DNA of 64,000 bases from Gp6-AA40 sp035496255 (GTDB lineage: Bacteria; Acidobacteriota; Vicinamibacteria; Vicinamibacterales; UBA2999), in assembly GCA_035496255.1 (NCBI GenBank), contig DATJEU010000006.1, positions 1 through 64,000 on the forward strand. Reading direction: 5' to 3'. The notes beneath the pieces were generated by a model. The model made no database searches, was not told the origin of the DNA, and saw only the letters and a list, made by a program, of their open reading frames with translations. Below are positions 8,963 to 18,212 of the stretch, piece by piece. Each line of letters starts with the position of its first letter. Positions within the stretch are counted from its first letter, which is position 1. Position numbers and translations under genes: made by a program.

Positions 8963-9523
8963 AACGCGCGGAAGGGCAAACTCCGACCCGCAACGACTGA
9001 TACGCGTCCAACTTCTGAATTGCAGCGGGCGCTATCAGATCGGGAAGCGTTGGCCTGTTGGCCAAATCGCTCTTACGTATCGTGATCCGAAGACTTATAG
9101 GCAGATTGTCGATATATCGTCAATAACTGGCACGCAGATACCAGCCGAGCCTGCTTTCCTTTAATCCACGTCCAGAACACACGAATTGACGGGGCTACCG
9201 CGCAAATTCGGCCGCGCGATCGCCACAGCAGCGTGTGAGTTTTGGCGTCCTGTGACGAGGACGCAACCAGAGAAGAACCCTCCCGGCGATGCGGGCGTCT
9301 AAAGGGTGACTTGCAGAACGACCGGTCGTTTGATTCGATTAATTCTTTTGACAACAATCATTTAGCGCTCGCGCTCAACGGCGCGGCTCACCATCGCCCG
9401 TCCCGCTGAACGCTGGTCAATGGACTCATGTTTTTGCGGGACGTTGTTGGCATTTGAGTTGCGTAAACGGGCGCCATCATAGGTAGGCTTCATACACGCG
9501 AGGCGAGAGGAGCGGTTGGCAAC
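8963..9523. other. 561-bp intergenic region upstream of dksA-like gene
   Basis: No convincing gene is seen. It is less GC-rich than its surroundings. It contains a hairpin (TTGGCC 9050-9055 / GGCCAA 9060-9065), an imperfect 18-bp palindrome centred on CGATATATCG (9107-9124), and a -24/-12 type promoter match at 9448-9462. This is the layout expected for activator-dependent control of the following gene. Confidence 0.5.
9448..9462 (+). promoter_or_regulatory. Candidate sigma-54 (-24/-12) promoter for dksA-like gene
   Basis: TGGCA (9448-9452) and TTGC (9459-9462) are at the exact spacing of the RpoN consensus TGGCACGNNNNTTGC, with the GG and GC elements both present. Two non-core positions differ. 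Predicted transcription start is near 9474, about 50 nt before ATG 9524. No sigma-70 promoter of comparable quality was found here. Confidence 0.45.
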
Positions 9524-9970
9524 ATGGCGACGACGACGAAGAAGGCAGCGGCGAAGACGAGCCGTTATAACGAGCTCCGGAAGATGCTCGAGGACCGCCG
9601 CCGCGAGTTGGTGAACGCTGTTCAGGACAAGATTCGCGACGTGCGTGCTGATGGCAACAAGGAGCGCGATGTGCTCGATCAGGGCGAGAGCTCAGAGGTC
9701 GACATCCAAGAGGACATCGAATTCGCGCTCATCCAGATGAAGTCGGAGACGCTCAACAAGATCGACGCGGCCCTCCGGCGGCTGGAAGAGGGGACCTACG
9801 GCGACTGCTTCGAGTGCGGCGACGAAATCTCCGAAGCCCGCCTTCGAGCTCTGCCGTTCGCGGTCCGGTGCAAGGATTGCGAGGAGGCTCGCGAGACGGC
9901 AGAACAGCGTGAACGGCTGCTGGCGCAGAAGCGCGGGTCGTCGGCGTTGTTCTTCGACATGTCCAACTAG
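9524..9970 (+). CDS. DksA/TraR-family C4 zinc-finger regulator
   Basis: The 148-residue protein has a Lys-rich start, a coiled-coil-like region (~15-90) containing EDIEFALIQMKSETLNKID, and a C4 zinc finger with C95, C98, C116 and C119 (CFECGDEI, then RCKDCEEAR). DksA-type proteins enter the RNA polymerase secondary channel and potentiate ppGpp effects, so this may work with the rel gene 2.6 kb upstream. A GAGAGGAG-like ribosome site precedes ATG 9524. The stretch RLRALPFAVRCKDC is the family's usual zinc-finger context. A strong terminator follows. Confidence 0.9.
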   Translation: MATTTKKAAAKTSRYNELRKMLEDRRRELVNAVQDKIRDVRADGNKERDVLDQGESSEVDIQEDIEFALIQMKSETLNKIDAALRRLEEGTYGDCFECGDEISEARLRALPFAVRCKDCEEARETAEQRERLLAQKRGSSALFFDMSN

Positions 9971-9993
9971 GTCGAATCCGAGAGCCCAACACC

Positions 9994-10040
9994 AAATCCC
10001 AAGTCCCGACTCAGGTCGGGACTTGGGATTTTCTTTTTGG
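9994..10040 (+). terminator. Strong rho-independent terminator after dksA-like gene
   Basis: A perfect 17-bp stem (9994-10010 with 10015-10031) closes a TCAG loop. It is followed by TTTTCTTTTT. It separates the dksA-like gene from lon. The stem word AATCCCAAGTCCCGA partly recurs just downstream (TTGGGATTCGGG). Confidence 0.92.
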
Positions 10041-10095
10041 GTTCGAGGTTGGGATTCGGGTTTTGGGATTTCGAATTGCACCACAATAGCGGCTT

Positions 10096-12525
10096 ATGAG
10101 CGACGAAGCTCTTGATATCGACGAATTGACGACCGGCGATCGCCCGCTGTCGGTGCCGCCGGAGTTACCAATCCTGCCGCTGCGGGATACCGTGCTGTTC
10201 CCGAACTCGTTCATGCCGCTCGCGGTCGCGCGCGAGAGCTCTGTCCGGCTGATTGACGAAGCGATTTCCGGCGGCAAGTTGATCGGCGTCTTCACGCAGC
10301 GCGACGCGTCGGTGGAAGAGCCCCAGCAGGCGGACCTCTACGCGGTCGGTACCGCGAGTCATATTCACAAGATGTTCAAGCTGCCGGACGGCAGCCTGCG
10401 GTTGATTGTCCAGGGTCTCGCCCGCCTCACCCTTGATGAAGTGATCGAGACCCGTCCGTACCTGCGAGCTCGCGTGAGTCCAGCGCCCGAGGCATCGGAC
10501 ATCATCGAGGACCTCGAGATCGACGCGCTGCTGCGCAACATCAAGACGAATTTCCAGCAGGTCGTATCGCTGTCGCCGCTGCTCTCGGACGACCTGCAGA
10601 CACTGGCCTCGAACATCACCGAACCCGGACGGTTAGCCGACTTCATCGCCTCGAGCCTGACGACCATTGCGACGCCGGTGAAGCAGGAAGTGCTCGAGAC
10701 GCTCGACGTGCGCGCGCGGATGGACGCGCTGAACCGGATTCTGATCAAGGAGCTCGAGGTTCTCGAGCTCGGTTCCAAGATCCAGTCGCAGGTGCAGTCC
10801 GAAGTCGGCAAGAACCAGCGCGAATACTTTCTGCGCGAGCAGTTGAAGGCGATTCAGAAGGAGCTCGGCGAGGGCGACGATCAGACCAAGGAGATCGAAG
10901 AGCTCACCGAGAAGATCGAGGCGGCCGGCATGCCCGAGCCGGTACGCAAGGAAGCACAGCGTGAGCTCGATCGTCTGGCGAAGATGCCGGTCGCGGCGGC
11001 CGAATACACCGTCTCACGCACCTACCTGGATTGGCTGGTGACGCTGCCCTGGCAGAAGCGCACGGATGAAGTGATTGATCTGCCCAGGACGAAGCAGATT
11101 CTCGACGCGGATCACTCGGGCCTCGAGAAGGCCAAGGACCGTATCCTCGAGTACTTGGCGGTGCGAAAGCTGAATCCCGAGGTCAAGGGACCGATCCTGT
11201 GTTTTGCCGGGCCTCCCGGCGTGGGCAAGACGTCGCTGGCTCGCGGCATCGCACAGTCGCTCGGCCGGAAGTTCGTGCGCGTGTCGCTTGGAGGCATGCG
11301 CGACGAGGCCGAGATCCGCGGGCATCGGCGCACCTATATCGGGGCGCTGCCGGGACAGGTCATCCAGGGCCTGCGCCGCGCCGAATCGAAGAACCCGGTG
11401 TTCATCCTCGACGAAATCGACAAGCTGGGAAATGATTTCCGCGGCGACCCGGCATCGGCGCTGCTCGAAGTGCTCGATCCAGAACAGAACAACACGTTCC
11501 GCGATCACTATCTCGACGTTCCCTTCGATCTTTCCGAGGTGCTGTTCATCACGACAGCGAACGTCCTCGACCCGATCCCGCCGGCGCTTCGTGATCGTAT
11601 GGAGGTGCTGGAGATCCCGGGTTACACCGAGGAAGAAAAACTGAAGATTGCGTGTGAGCACCTGGTGGACAAGCAGGTGAAGAATCACGGCCTGACCGCC
11701 GAGCAGGTCACGATCACCGACGCCGCGCTGAAGACGGTGATTCGCGGCTACACACGCGAAGCGGGCGTGCGTAACCTGGAGCGCGAGATTGGCGCGTTGT
11801 GCCGGAAAGCGGCGCGGCGGCGGGCCGAGGGCGACGAGTCACCGCTCGAGATTACGCCGCAGGTCGTCCAGCAGATGCTCGGCGCGCCGACGTTCCTCGA
11901 CGAGGAGATGGAGGAGCGTACCAAGGAGCCTGGCGTCGCGATCGGTCTGGCCTGGACTGCTGCTGGCGGCGAGGTGCTGTTCATCGAAGCCTCACGCATG
12001 GCGGGGAGCGGCACGCTGACGCTGACGGGACAGCTTGGCGAGGTGATGAAGGAATCCGCCCGCGCGGCGCTGTCCTGGTTCCGCGCGCATGCCGCCGCTT
12101 TCGGTGCGGATGCCGATTTCTTCAAGAACGCCGAGATCCACCTCCATGTCCCATCCGGCGCCATCCCGAAGGACGGTCCCTCTGCCGGGGTGACAATCGC
12201 CACGGCGCTCGCGTCGGAGCTGACGCGCCGGCCGGTGCGCGGCGACATCGCGATGACTGGCGAGATCACGTTGTCTGGCCGGGTCCTGCCGGTGGGCGGC
12301 ATCAAGGAAAAGGTGTTGGCCGCGCGACGTGTCGGCATGCGCGAGGTCATCCTTCCCCGGCAGAACGAAAAGAACGTCAACGAGGACCTGACGGAGGAAC
12401 TCCGCAAGGAATTGACGATCCACTTCGTCTCCACCGTGGACGAAGTGCTGCTGCTGGCGCTGACGCCGGCGACGAAAACGCAGGGCGACAAGAAGGAGCG
12501 CCGCGTCCAGCCGCGCCTGCAATAG
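10096..12525 (+). CDS. lon: ATP-dependent protease Lon
   Basis: The 809-residue length is standard for LonA. An N-terminal substrate-binding domain (LPILPLRDTVLFPNSFMPL) is followed by a coiled-coil region, an AAA+ module with Walker A GPPGVGKT at 372-379 and Walker B around VFILDEIDKL, and a C-terminal peptidase. The catalytic dyad is S696 (PKDGPSAGV) and K739 (GGIKEKVLAA). Lon is a cytoplasmic hexamer that degrades misfolded and regulatory proteins. It sits alone between the dksA-like terminator and a convergent Nudix gene. Confidence 0.97.
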   Translation: MSDEALDIDELTTGDRPLSVPPELPILPLRDTVLFPNSFMPLAVARESSVRLIDEAISGGKLIGVFTQRDASVEEPQQADLYAVGTASHIHKMFKLPDGSLRLIVQGLARLTLDEVIETRPYLRARVSPAPEASDIIEDLEIDALLRNIKTNFQQVVSLSPLLSDDLQTLASNITEPGRLADFIASSLTTIATPVKQEVLETLDVRARMDALNRILIKELEVLELGSKIQSQVQSEVGKNQREYFLREQLKAIQKELGEGDDQTKEIEELTEKIEAAGMPEPVRKEAQRELDRLAKMPVAAAEYTVSRTYLDWLVTLPWQKRTDEVIDLPRTKQILDADHSGLEKAKDRILEYLAVRKLNPEVKGPILCFAGPPGVGKTSLARGIAQSLGRKFVRVSLGGMRDEAEIRGHRRTYIGALPGQVIQGLRRAESKNPVFILDEIDKLGNDFRGDPASALLEVLDPEQNNTFRDHYLDVPFDLSEVLFITTANVLDPIPPALRDRMEVLEIPGYTEEEKLKIACEHLVDKQVKNHGLTAEQVTITDAALKTVIRGYTREAGVRNLEREIGALCRKAARRRAEGDESPLEITPQVVQQMLGAPTFLDEEMEERTKEPGVAIGLAWTAAGGEVLFIEASRMAGSGTLTLTGQLGEVMKESARAALSWFRAHAAAFGADADFFKNAEIHLHVPSGAIPKDGPSAGVTIATALASELTRRPVRGDIAMTGEITLSGRVLPVGGIKEKVLAARRVGMREVILPRQNEKNVNEDLTEELRKELTIHFVSTVDEVLLLALTPATKTQGDKKERRVQPRLQ

Positions 12526-12583
12526 ACGAGGCCGCAGTGCCTGGCCGCAGCCGCGACCGTAGAGACCGACCGTCAGGCCGGCC

Positions 12584-13123
12584 TTAATCCAATAACGCGA
12601 GTCCGGCGACCGTCTTCAGATCGATGATTTCTCCCGTACGGATCATCGATCTGAGCGTCGCCACGTTGAATGCCTTGACCTCGATGTCTTCGTCTTCATC
12701 CGGGGACGCCCGCTCGTCATCGTCACGCGGTTCGCGGAGTCCCGTCGCTCTGAAGAAGTTCATTTCTTCGTCGCAGTAGCCAGGGGTCGGAACAAACGCG
12801 CCGAAACTCTCGAGGCGTTCGGGGACGAGTCCCAGTTCCTCCTGACACTCGCGTTTCGCTGCCTGCTCGACGTTTTCGTCTTTTTTCAGGCTGCCCGCTG
12901 GCAGTTCCCATGCCCAGCGGCCGAGCGGCGGACGGTACTGACGTACCAGCAGAATCTCGCCGCTTGCCGTGACAGGAATCAGCACCACGGATCCCGGATG
13001 CCGGACCACTTCCGCGTTGAGCTCGTGTCCCGTCGGCAGGGTAATCGTCTCGATCTGGACGGTGAAGATGCGCCCTTCGTAGATCTTCCTGATCTCCTTC
13101 GGAACGATCGGTCTGTCGGTCAT
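12584..13123 (-). CDS. Nudix hydrolase, ADP-ribose pyrophosphatase type
   Basis: The 179-residue protein has a complete Nudix box at residues 77-99 (G77, E83, then RECQEELGL) preceded by WELPAGSL, as in ADP-ribose pyrophosphatases. An N-terminal beta-rich segment (EIRKIYEGRIFTVQIETI) is the usual dimerisation part of that subgroup. The likely reaction is Mg-dependent hydrolysis of ADP-ribose to AMP and ribose 5-phosphate; other NDP-sugar substrates are possible. It is the last gene of the ileS operon and its start overlaps the rluD stop by 4 nt. Confidence 0.88.
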   Translation of the reverse strand: MTDRPIVPKEIRKIYEGRIFTVQIETITLPTGHELNAEVVRHPGSVVLIPVTASGEILLVRQYRPPLGRWAWELPAGSLKKDENVEQAAKRECQEELGLVPERLESFGAFVPTPGYCDEEMNFFRATGLREPRDDDERASPDEDEDIEVKAFNVATLRSMIRTGEIIDLKTVAGLALLD

Positions 13124-14082
13124 TTCTCCTCCGGCGGCCAGCCAGGCAGGTCGTCGAGCACGTTCATCAGATCGTCCGGAAGCGGCGCAATGAATTCCAT
13201 CCGGCGGCCGTCGCGAGGATGATGAAACATGAGGCGTGCCGCGTGAAGGAACGGCCGCGTCAGGCGCTGCACCGCCTTGATGTCGCCGGTCACTCGCCGG
13301 TGGACGCCGCCGTAAAGTGCATCACCCACAATCGGATGGCCGATCGCACCCAGATGGACCCGGATCTGATGCGTGCGGCCGGTGTGAATCGCGACCTGGC
13401 ACAGCGTGACCGCCGGCATGTGATGCGCCCGTGTAATCCGTGTGACCGCGCTCCGCGCGTGTCTGGCGCGGGCGGACATCTTCTGCCGGTTGGACGGGTC
13501 ACGACCGATCGCCGCGTCGATCCGTCGCCCGGCCTGGACCACGCCCCATACCAACGCGATGTATTCCTTCTCGACTTCGCGATCCTGGAACTGACGCGCC
13601 AGCTCCTGGTGCGCGGCGTCATTCTTCGCGACTACCATCACGCCCGACGTGCCCCGATCGAGCCGATGCACGATGCCCGGCCGCAATTCACCACCGACAC
13701 CGCTGAGATCGGTCACGTGATGGAGCAACGCATTGACGAGCGTTCCGGACGAGTGGCCGGCCGCGGGATGCACCACCATGCCTGCCGGCTTGTTGATCAC
13801 CGCAACGTCAGCGTCCTGATGAAGGATCTCGATCGGCAGATCCTCGCCGGTCAGAGTCGATGGCGTGGGTTCGGGGGCGTCGAGTGTTACTCGATCGCCC
13901 TCACGTAGCTGCAGGTTCGGCTTGGCTGTTTTCTGGTGGCCCGTGGTGGTGGCAATCACCACGTGTCCTTCGCTGATCAGCCGTTGCAGTTGCGAACGTG
14001 AACGGTCGGCGAGGACGGAGACGAGAAAGCGATCGAGGCGCTGTCCGTCGAACTCCGGCGGTACGACGAAGTGCGTGTTCAC
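13120..14082 (-). CDS. rluD: RluA/RluD-family 23S rRNA pseudouridine synthase
   Basis: The 320-residue enzyme starts at GTG 14080-14082, which overlaps the lgt stop (GTGA). A longer frame up to 14796 is only the lgt shadow. An N-terminal S4 RNA-binding domain (QRLDRFLVSVLADRSRSQLQ, then LISEGHVVI) precedes the catalytic domain. The catalytic Asp lies in the family motif HRLDRGTSGVMVVAKN, and RTHQIRVHLGAIGHPIVGD is the conserved C-terminal block. It isomerises uridines in 23S rRNA; RluD is the likeliest subtype given the S4 domain, but RluC is possible. The lspA-lgt-rlu order is common in bacteria. Confidence 0.9.
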   Translation of the reverse strand: MNTHFVVPPEFDGQRLDRFLVSVLADRSRSQLQRLISEGHVVIATTTGHQKTAKPNLQLREGDRVTLDAPEPTPSTLTGEDLPIEILHQDADVAVINKPAGMVVHPAAGHSSGTLVNALLHHVTDLSGVGGELRPGIVHRLDRGTSGVMVVAKNDAAHQELARQFQDREVEKEYIALVWGVVQAGRRIDAAIGRDPSNRQKMSARARHARSAVTRITRAHHMPAVTLCQVAIHTGRTHQIRVHLGAIGHPIVGDALYGGVHRRVTGDIKAVQRLTRPFLHAARLMFHHPRDGRRMEFIAPLPDDLMNVLDDLPGWPPEEK

Positions 14083-14891
14083 GCGGCGACGCGTCGGCGG
14101 CGGACGCTCTGCTGCGGCGCTGGCGGCTCCGTGCGTCTCAGCCGGAACAGCATGACGATGCTGAGCGGAGCAAGGATGAGCGAGATGAACTGTGAGGTCG
14201 ACACGCCGAACATCTCGCCGCGCGGGTCGCCGCGGTAGAACTCGATGATGAATCGGGAGATGGCATACATCAGCATGTATGCCCAGAATGTCCGCCCCGC
14301 GAACGGCTTCCCCCTTTTCTCTGTGAACAGGAGGATGCCCAGAATCAGTAGTTCGGCGCCGGCCTCGTACAACTGCGTCGGGTGCAGCGGCACGCCGAGC
14401 GGGGTGCCGACGTTGGCCGCCGCCAACGGATTGTGGAAGGTGATACCCCAGGGCAGGGTCGTGGGCCGGCCGTAGCAGCATCCGGCCGCGAGACATCCCA
14501 GCCGTCCGGTGACGTGACCCAGCGCAATCCCGGGTGCGAATACGTCGGTCGTCGTCCAGAAGGGCATCCGATGTTTGGTGATGTACCAGAAAGCGATGGC
14601 GACTGCGAGCATCAGGCCGCCGTAGAACACGCCTCCGGATCGCGCCAGCGAGGCGAGCTCCATCGGCGAACGCCGGAACTGGTCGAAGTCCACGATCAGC
14701 AGCAGCAGCTTGGCGCCGATGAGCGCGGCGATGATGATGTAGATTCCGAGGTCGAGGACGCGAGTGGCATCGAGCCCCCACCGCTTTGCGCGCCACATCG
14801 CCAGGCGCAGCCCCAGCAGATATGACACGGCGAGGAGGACGCCGTACGAGTAGACGGTGACCGGTCCGATGCTAAACAGCTCTGGGTACAC
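14079..14891 (-). CDS. lgt: Prolipoprotein diacylglyceryl transferase
   Basis: The 270-residue integral membrane protein has about seven hydrophobic segments. It contains RLGCLAAGCCYGRPT at the position of the Lgt signature (usually GRxGNFxNGExYG, so diverged here), plus LHPTQLYEA and the C-terminal RFIIEFYRGD. It transfers diacylglycerol from phosphatidylglycerol to the lipobox Cys of prelipoproteins. It acts just before LspA, whose gene lies immediately upstream and overlaps it by 20 nt. The Cys-containing variant of the signature is seen in other divergent Lgt proteins. Confidence 0.93.
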   Translation of the reverse strand: MYPELFSIGPVTVYSYGVLLAVSYLLGLRLAMWRAKRWGLDATRVLDLGIYIIIAALIGAKLLLLIVDFDQFRRSPMELASLARSGGVFYGGLMLAVAIAFWYITKHRMPFWTTTDVFAPGIALGHVTGRLGCLAAGCCYGRPTTLPWGITFHNPLAAANVGTPLGVPLHPTQLYEAGAELLILGILLFTEKRGKPFAGRTFWAYMLMYAISRFIIEFYRGDPRGEMFGVSTSQFISLILAPLSIVMLFRLRRTEPPAPQQSVRRRRVAA

Positions 14892-15366
14892 GGTGTCGCC
14901 CCACTCCGAGGATATCGAGAATCATCAGCGCAACGCCGACCGTGATCGCGGCGTCGGCCACGTTGAACGCCCAGAAATGCCAGTTCCCATGGTAGGCGTC
15001 GACGAAGTCGAGTACGTAGCCGTTGGCGATGCGATCGATCAGGTTGCCGGCGGCGCCGCCGATGACGAAGGCGAGGCCGAGGCGGCTGAGCCGCTGCGCC
15101 GCGTCGAGCGTCGCGGCGTAGAACCCCAGACCGGACAGCGCGGTGGCGGCGACCAGCGCGACGACCAGCGTCTTGTACGGGAACTCCACGGCGTTCATCA
15201 GGCCGAAGGCAGCGCCGGTATTGTGCACCCGCGTCAGGTTCAGGCCCGGAAAGACGTGGACGGTTTCGTACAGGCCAAGGTGGGTACGGACGATCTGTTT
15301 CGCGACCTGGTCGAGCACGACGACCGTGACCGCGATGATGACCTGGAGTGGTCGCGACGCCGTCAC
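14872..15366 (-). CDS. lspA: Lipoprotein signal peptidase (signal peptidase II)
   Basis: The 164-residue protein has four predicted membrane helices. The two catalytic Asp motifs are present: GGAAGNLIDRIANGYVLDFV and WAFNVADAAITVG. It removes signal peptides from diacylglyceryl-modified prolipoproteins in the inner membrane. Its start overlaps the ileS stop by 4 nt and its end overlaps lgt by 20 nt, so ileS-lspA-lgt-rluD-nudix is one translationally coupled unit. The TPR lipoprotein in this window is a plausible substrate. Confidence 0.95.
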   Translation of the reverse strand: MTASRPLQVIIAVTVVVLDQVAKQIVRTHLGLYETVHVFPGLNLTRVHNTGAAFGLMNAVEFPYKTLVVALVAATALSGLGFYAATLDAAQRLSRLGLAFVIGGAAGNLIDRIANGYVLDFVDAYHGNWHFWAFNVADAAITVGVALMILDILGVGRHRVPRAV

Positions 15367-18188
15367 GCCTTCAACGCCGGTGCAGTGAGCGCGTCAACGC
15401 AACGATCGCAGAGGCCCGCCCACTGCGGCTCGTCGTGAATGGCCGGAACCATGCGCCAGCAGCGCTCACATTTCGCGCCTGGTGCGCGGTCGACCTCGAC
15501 GCGGATAGTGTCGACGCCGTCCGCTGAGCCGAGGTGGAGCGCCACCTCCGAGACGATGAACAGCGTCGGCAACGAATCGCGGTAGCGCTCGAGCAGCGCC
15601 GCGATCGGGCCGGACGCGGCGAGGACGACCCGCGCACCGAGCGACGTGCCGATCACTTTGTCCTTCCGTTTTTCCTCGAGCGCCGCGTTGACGTCCTCGC
15701 GTACGGCCAGCAACTGTGCCCACCGCGCGCCGAGTTCCGGGTTTGCGTACCCGGCAACATCGGGAAAGGATTCGAGGTGCACGGATTCCGACCGCCGCCC
15801 AGGCAGGTGCAGCCACAGTGTGTCCGCGGTCACCGGCAGAATCGGCGCCAGCAAGCGGGCAAGGCCATCCGCGATGATGTACATCGCCGTCTGGGTTGAC
15901 CGCCGCTCGCGCGAGGCCGCCGCGAATGTGTACATGCGGTCCTTTGTGGCATCCACGTAAAACGCGCTCAGATCGACGGTAGCGAACTGCAGCAGGAGTT
16001 TCGCGGCGTCGGCAAAGGCGTAGGTGTCATAGGCGCCGGCGACGCGAGTTGTCGTGTCGGTGTATCGATCCAGCGCGAACCGGTCGATTTCATCCATCTC
16101 GGCAACCGGCACCATGTCGGTCGCGGGATTGAAGTCGTAGAGATTCGCGGCGAGGATCCGGACCGTGTTGCGCAGCTTGCGATAGGCATCGATGACACGC
16201 GTCAGGATTTCCTTGCTGACGCGCAATTCCTCACTGTAGTCGCTCATCGCCACCCACAGCCGGAGGATTTCGGCACCGCTTTCCTTGATCACGTCCTGCG
16301 GCACGATGACGTTGCCGACCGACTTCGACATCTTGCGGCCTTCGAGGTCGATCAGAAAGCCGTGAGTCAGTACCGCACGGAACGGCGGCCGCTGCCGCGT
16401 CGCCAATGCCACGAGCAGTGAGCTCTGGAACCACCCGCGATGCTGGTCGCTGCCTTCGAGGTACAGGTCCGCCGGCCAACCCAGTTCGGGATGACGCGCC
16501 AGCACGGCCTCGTGACTCGAACCCGAGTCGAACCAGACGTCCAGGATGTCGCGCTCACGCTCGAACTCGCTCCCGCCGCATGACGGGCACGTCAGGCCGG
16601 GCGGGATGAACTCGGCCGCGGGCCGTTCATACCAGGCGTCGGCTCCGTACTGCTCGAAGACCTTCGCCGCCCGCTCGACGAGGGCGGCAGTGATGATGGC
16701 CTCACCACACTTCGTGCAGTCAACTGCCGTGATCGGCACGCCCCACGCGCGCTGACGCGAGATGCACCAGTCGGGGCGATTCGTGACCATGTTGAAGATG
16801 CGGTCGTGTCCCCAGGCGGGAATCCAGCGCACTTCGTGATCGATCGCGTACTGGGCCGCGGCGCGCAGCGTTCGCGTCCGGCCATCGGCGCCCTCGATCA
16901 CGGGATCTCCGTCCATGCGCACGAACCACTGCGCAGTGGCGAGAAAGATCACCGGGTTGTGACAGCGCCAGCAGTGCGGGTACTGATGCGAGAAAACCTC
17001 GCGATGCCAGAGCCGCGAGCGGTCCTTCAGCGCCTGCTCCACGTTCGGGTTCGCGTCGAACACACGCTGCCCGCCAAACAGCTCGACGGTCTCCAGGAAG
17101 TGACCGCCGGGTCCGACCGGTGCATAGATGTCGAGCCCGTACCTCTTGCCGGTGAGGAAGTCGTCGGCACCGTGACCGGGAGCGGTGTGCACCGCGCCCG
17201 TGCCCGCCTCGAGCGTGACGTAGTCGGCGAGGACGCCAACAGAATCGCGTGCGTAAAGCGGATGACGAAAGCGGAGGTGTTCGAGCTGCTCGCCCTTCAT
17301 CCGCGCCACCGGCGGACCGAACGGCTTGCCCACGGCCTGCGACACGCGCTCGGCCAGACCTTCGGCGACGATGACTGCCGTCCCTTCGACATCGTACGCG
17401 GCGTAGTCGAACTCCGGATGGAACGCGATCGCGAGATTCGACGGAATCGTCCACGGCGTCGTCGTCCAGATCAGCACCGAAACACTGCGACCGGACAGGG
17501 CGGGAACGCGCGCGGCGAGCTCGCCGGCGCTCTCGGGGTTCAGCGGAAATTCGACGTAGATCGACGGCGATGAATGGTCCGCGTACTCGACTTCGGCTTC
17601 AGCCAGCGCCGTGCGGCAGTGGATGCACCAGTGCACCGGCTTCTTGCCCTTGTACACGAGGCCGCGCTCGACGAACTTGCCCAGCGCCCGCGCGATGTCC
17701 GCCTGGTACTGGTAGTTCATCGTCAGGTAGTAATGGTCCCAGTCGCCGAAGACCATCAGACGCTTGAATTCGCCGGTCATCACGCCGATGAACTTCTCGG
17801 CGTAGGCCCGGCAGGCGCGGCGGATGTCGGCGATCGACATCTCGCGCTTCTTCGGGCCGAGCTCGCGATCGACCTTCAGCTCGATCGGCAGACCATGGCA
17901 GTCGTAACCCGGCGTGTAAGGCACGTCGAAGCCGGCCATCGACTTCGACTTGATGACGAGGTCCTTGAGGATCTTGTTGAGCGCCGTGCCGAGATGGATT
18001 CGCCCATTCGCGTACGGTGGGCCGTCGTGAAAGACGAATTTCGGCGCGCCCTCGCGCGCCTTGCGAATCTGCCCATACAGATCCATGGCCTCCCAGCGCG
18101 CCAGCGCCTCAGGCTCGGCTGTCTGCAGATTCGCTTTCATCGGAAAACCTGTACGAGGCAGGTTGACCGTGTCCTTCCACTCGGGCAT
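15363..18188 (-). CDS. ileS: Isoleucyl-tRNA synthetase
   Basis: The 941-residue class I synthetase has the HIGH-type motif HLGT at 65-68 (GPPYANGRIHLGTALNK), the editing domain with WTTTPWTIPSNLAIA, and KMSKS at 619-623. The C-terminal zinc finger (CERCWRM, then CDRCVDAL) marks the bacterial zinc-containing type. It charges tRNA-Ile. It is the first gene of the lspA-lgt-rluD operon. A -10-like TACAAT ends about 8 nt upstream of the ATG, so the transcript may be leaderless or nearly so. Confidence 0.97.
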   Translation of the reverse strand: MPEWKDTVNLPRTGFPMKANLQTAEPEALARWEAMDLYGQIRKAREGAPKFVFHDGPPYANGRIHLGTALNKILKDLVIKSKSMAGFDVPYTPGYDCHGLPIELKVDRELGPKKREMSIADIRRACRAYAEKFIGVMTGEFKRLMVFGDWDHYYLTMNYQYQADIARALGKFVERGLVYKGKKPVHWCIHCRTALAEAEVEYADHSSPSIYVEFPLNPESAGELAARVPALSGRSVSVLIWTTTPWTIPSNLAIAFHPEFDYAAYDVEGTAVIVAEGLAERVSQAVGKPFGPPVARMKGEQLEHLRFRHPLYARDSVGVLADYVTLEAGTGAVHTAPGHGADDFLTGKRYGLDIYAPVGPGGHFLETVELFGGQRVFDANPNVEQALKDRSRLWHREVFSHQYPHCWRCHNPVIFLATAQWFVRMDGDPVIEGADGRTRTLRAAAQYAIDHEVRWIPAWGHDRIFNMVTNRPDWCISRQRAWGVPITAVDCTKCGEAIITAALVERAAKVFEQYGADAWYERPAAEFIPPGLTCPSCGGSEFERERDILDVWFDSGSSHEAVLARHPELGWPADLYLEGSDQHRGWFQSSLLVALATRQRPPFRAVLTHGFLIDLEGRKMSKSVGNVIVPQDVIKESGAEILRLWVAMSDYSEELRVSKEILTRVIDAYRKLRNTVRILAANLYDFNPATDMVPVAEMDEIDRFALDRYTDTTTRVAGAYDTYAFADAAKLLLQFATVDLSAFYVDATKDRMYTFAAASRERRSTQTAMYIIADGLARLLAPILPVTADTLWLHLPGRRSESVHLESFPDVAGYANPELGARWAQLLAVREDVNAALEEKRKDKVIGTSLGARVVLAASGPIAALLERYRDSLPTLFIVSEVALHLGSADGVDTIRVEVDRAPGAKCERCWRMVPAIHDEPQWAGLCDRCVDALTAPALKA

Positions 18189-18195
18189 AAGCGCT

Positions 18196-18207
18196 AATTG
18201 TACAATT
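18196..18207. promoter_or_regulatory. Palindromic divergent -10 element between ileS and M16 gene
   Basis: The 12-bp palindrome AATTGTACAATT reads TACAAT on both strands (plus 18201-18206, minus 18202-18197). Start points 6-7 nt downstream would fall close to ATG 18213 on plus and ATG 18188 on minus, implying short-leader or leaderless mRNAs. No clear -35 is visible on either side. The palindrome could also be an operator. Confidence 0.45.
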
Positions 18208-18212
18208 TGCGG

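Noticed and set aside
9073..9357. 94-codon minus-strand frame in the dksA upstream region
   Set aside because: Composition is unlike neighbouring genes, and no domain or start signal was seen.
13120..14796. rluD read as a 558-residue protein from 14796
   Set aside because: The added N-terminal part is an out-of-frame reading of lgt. GTG 14082 in the GTGA overlap gives a normal RluD.
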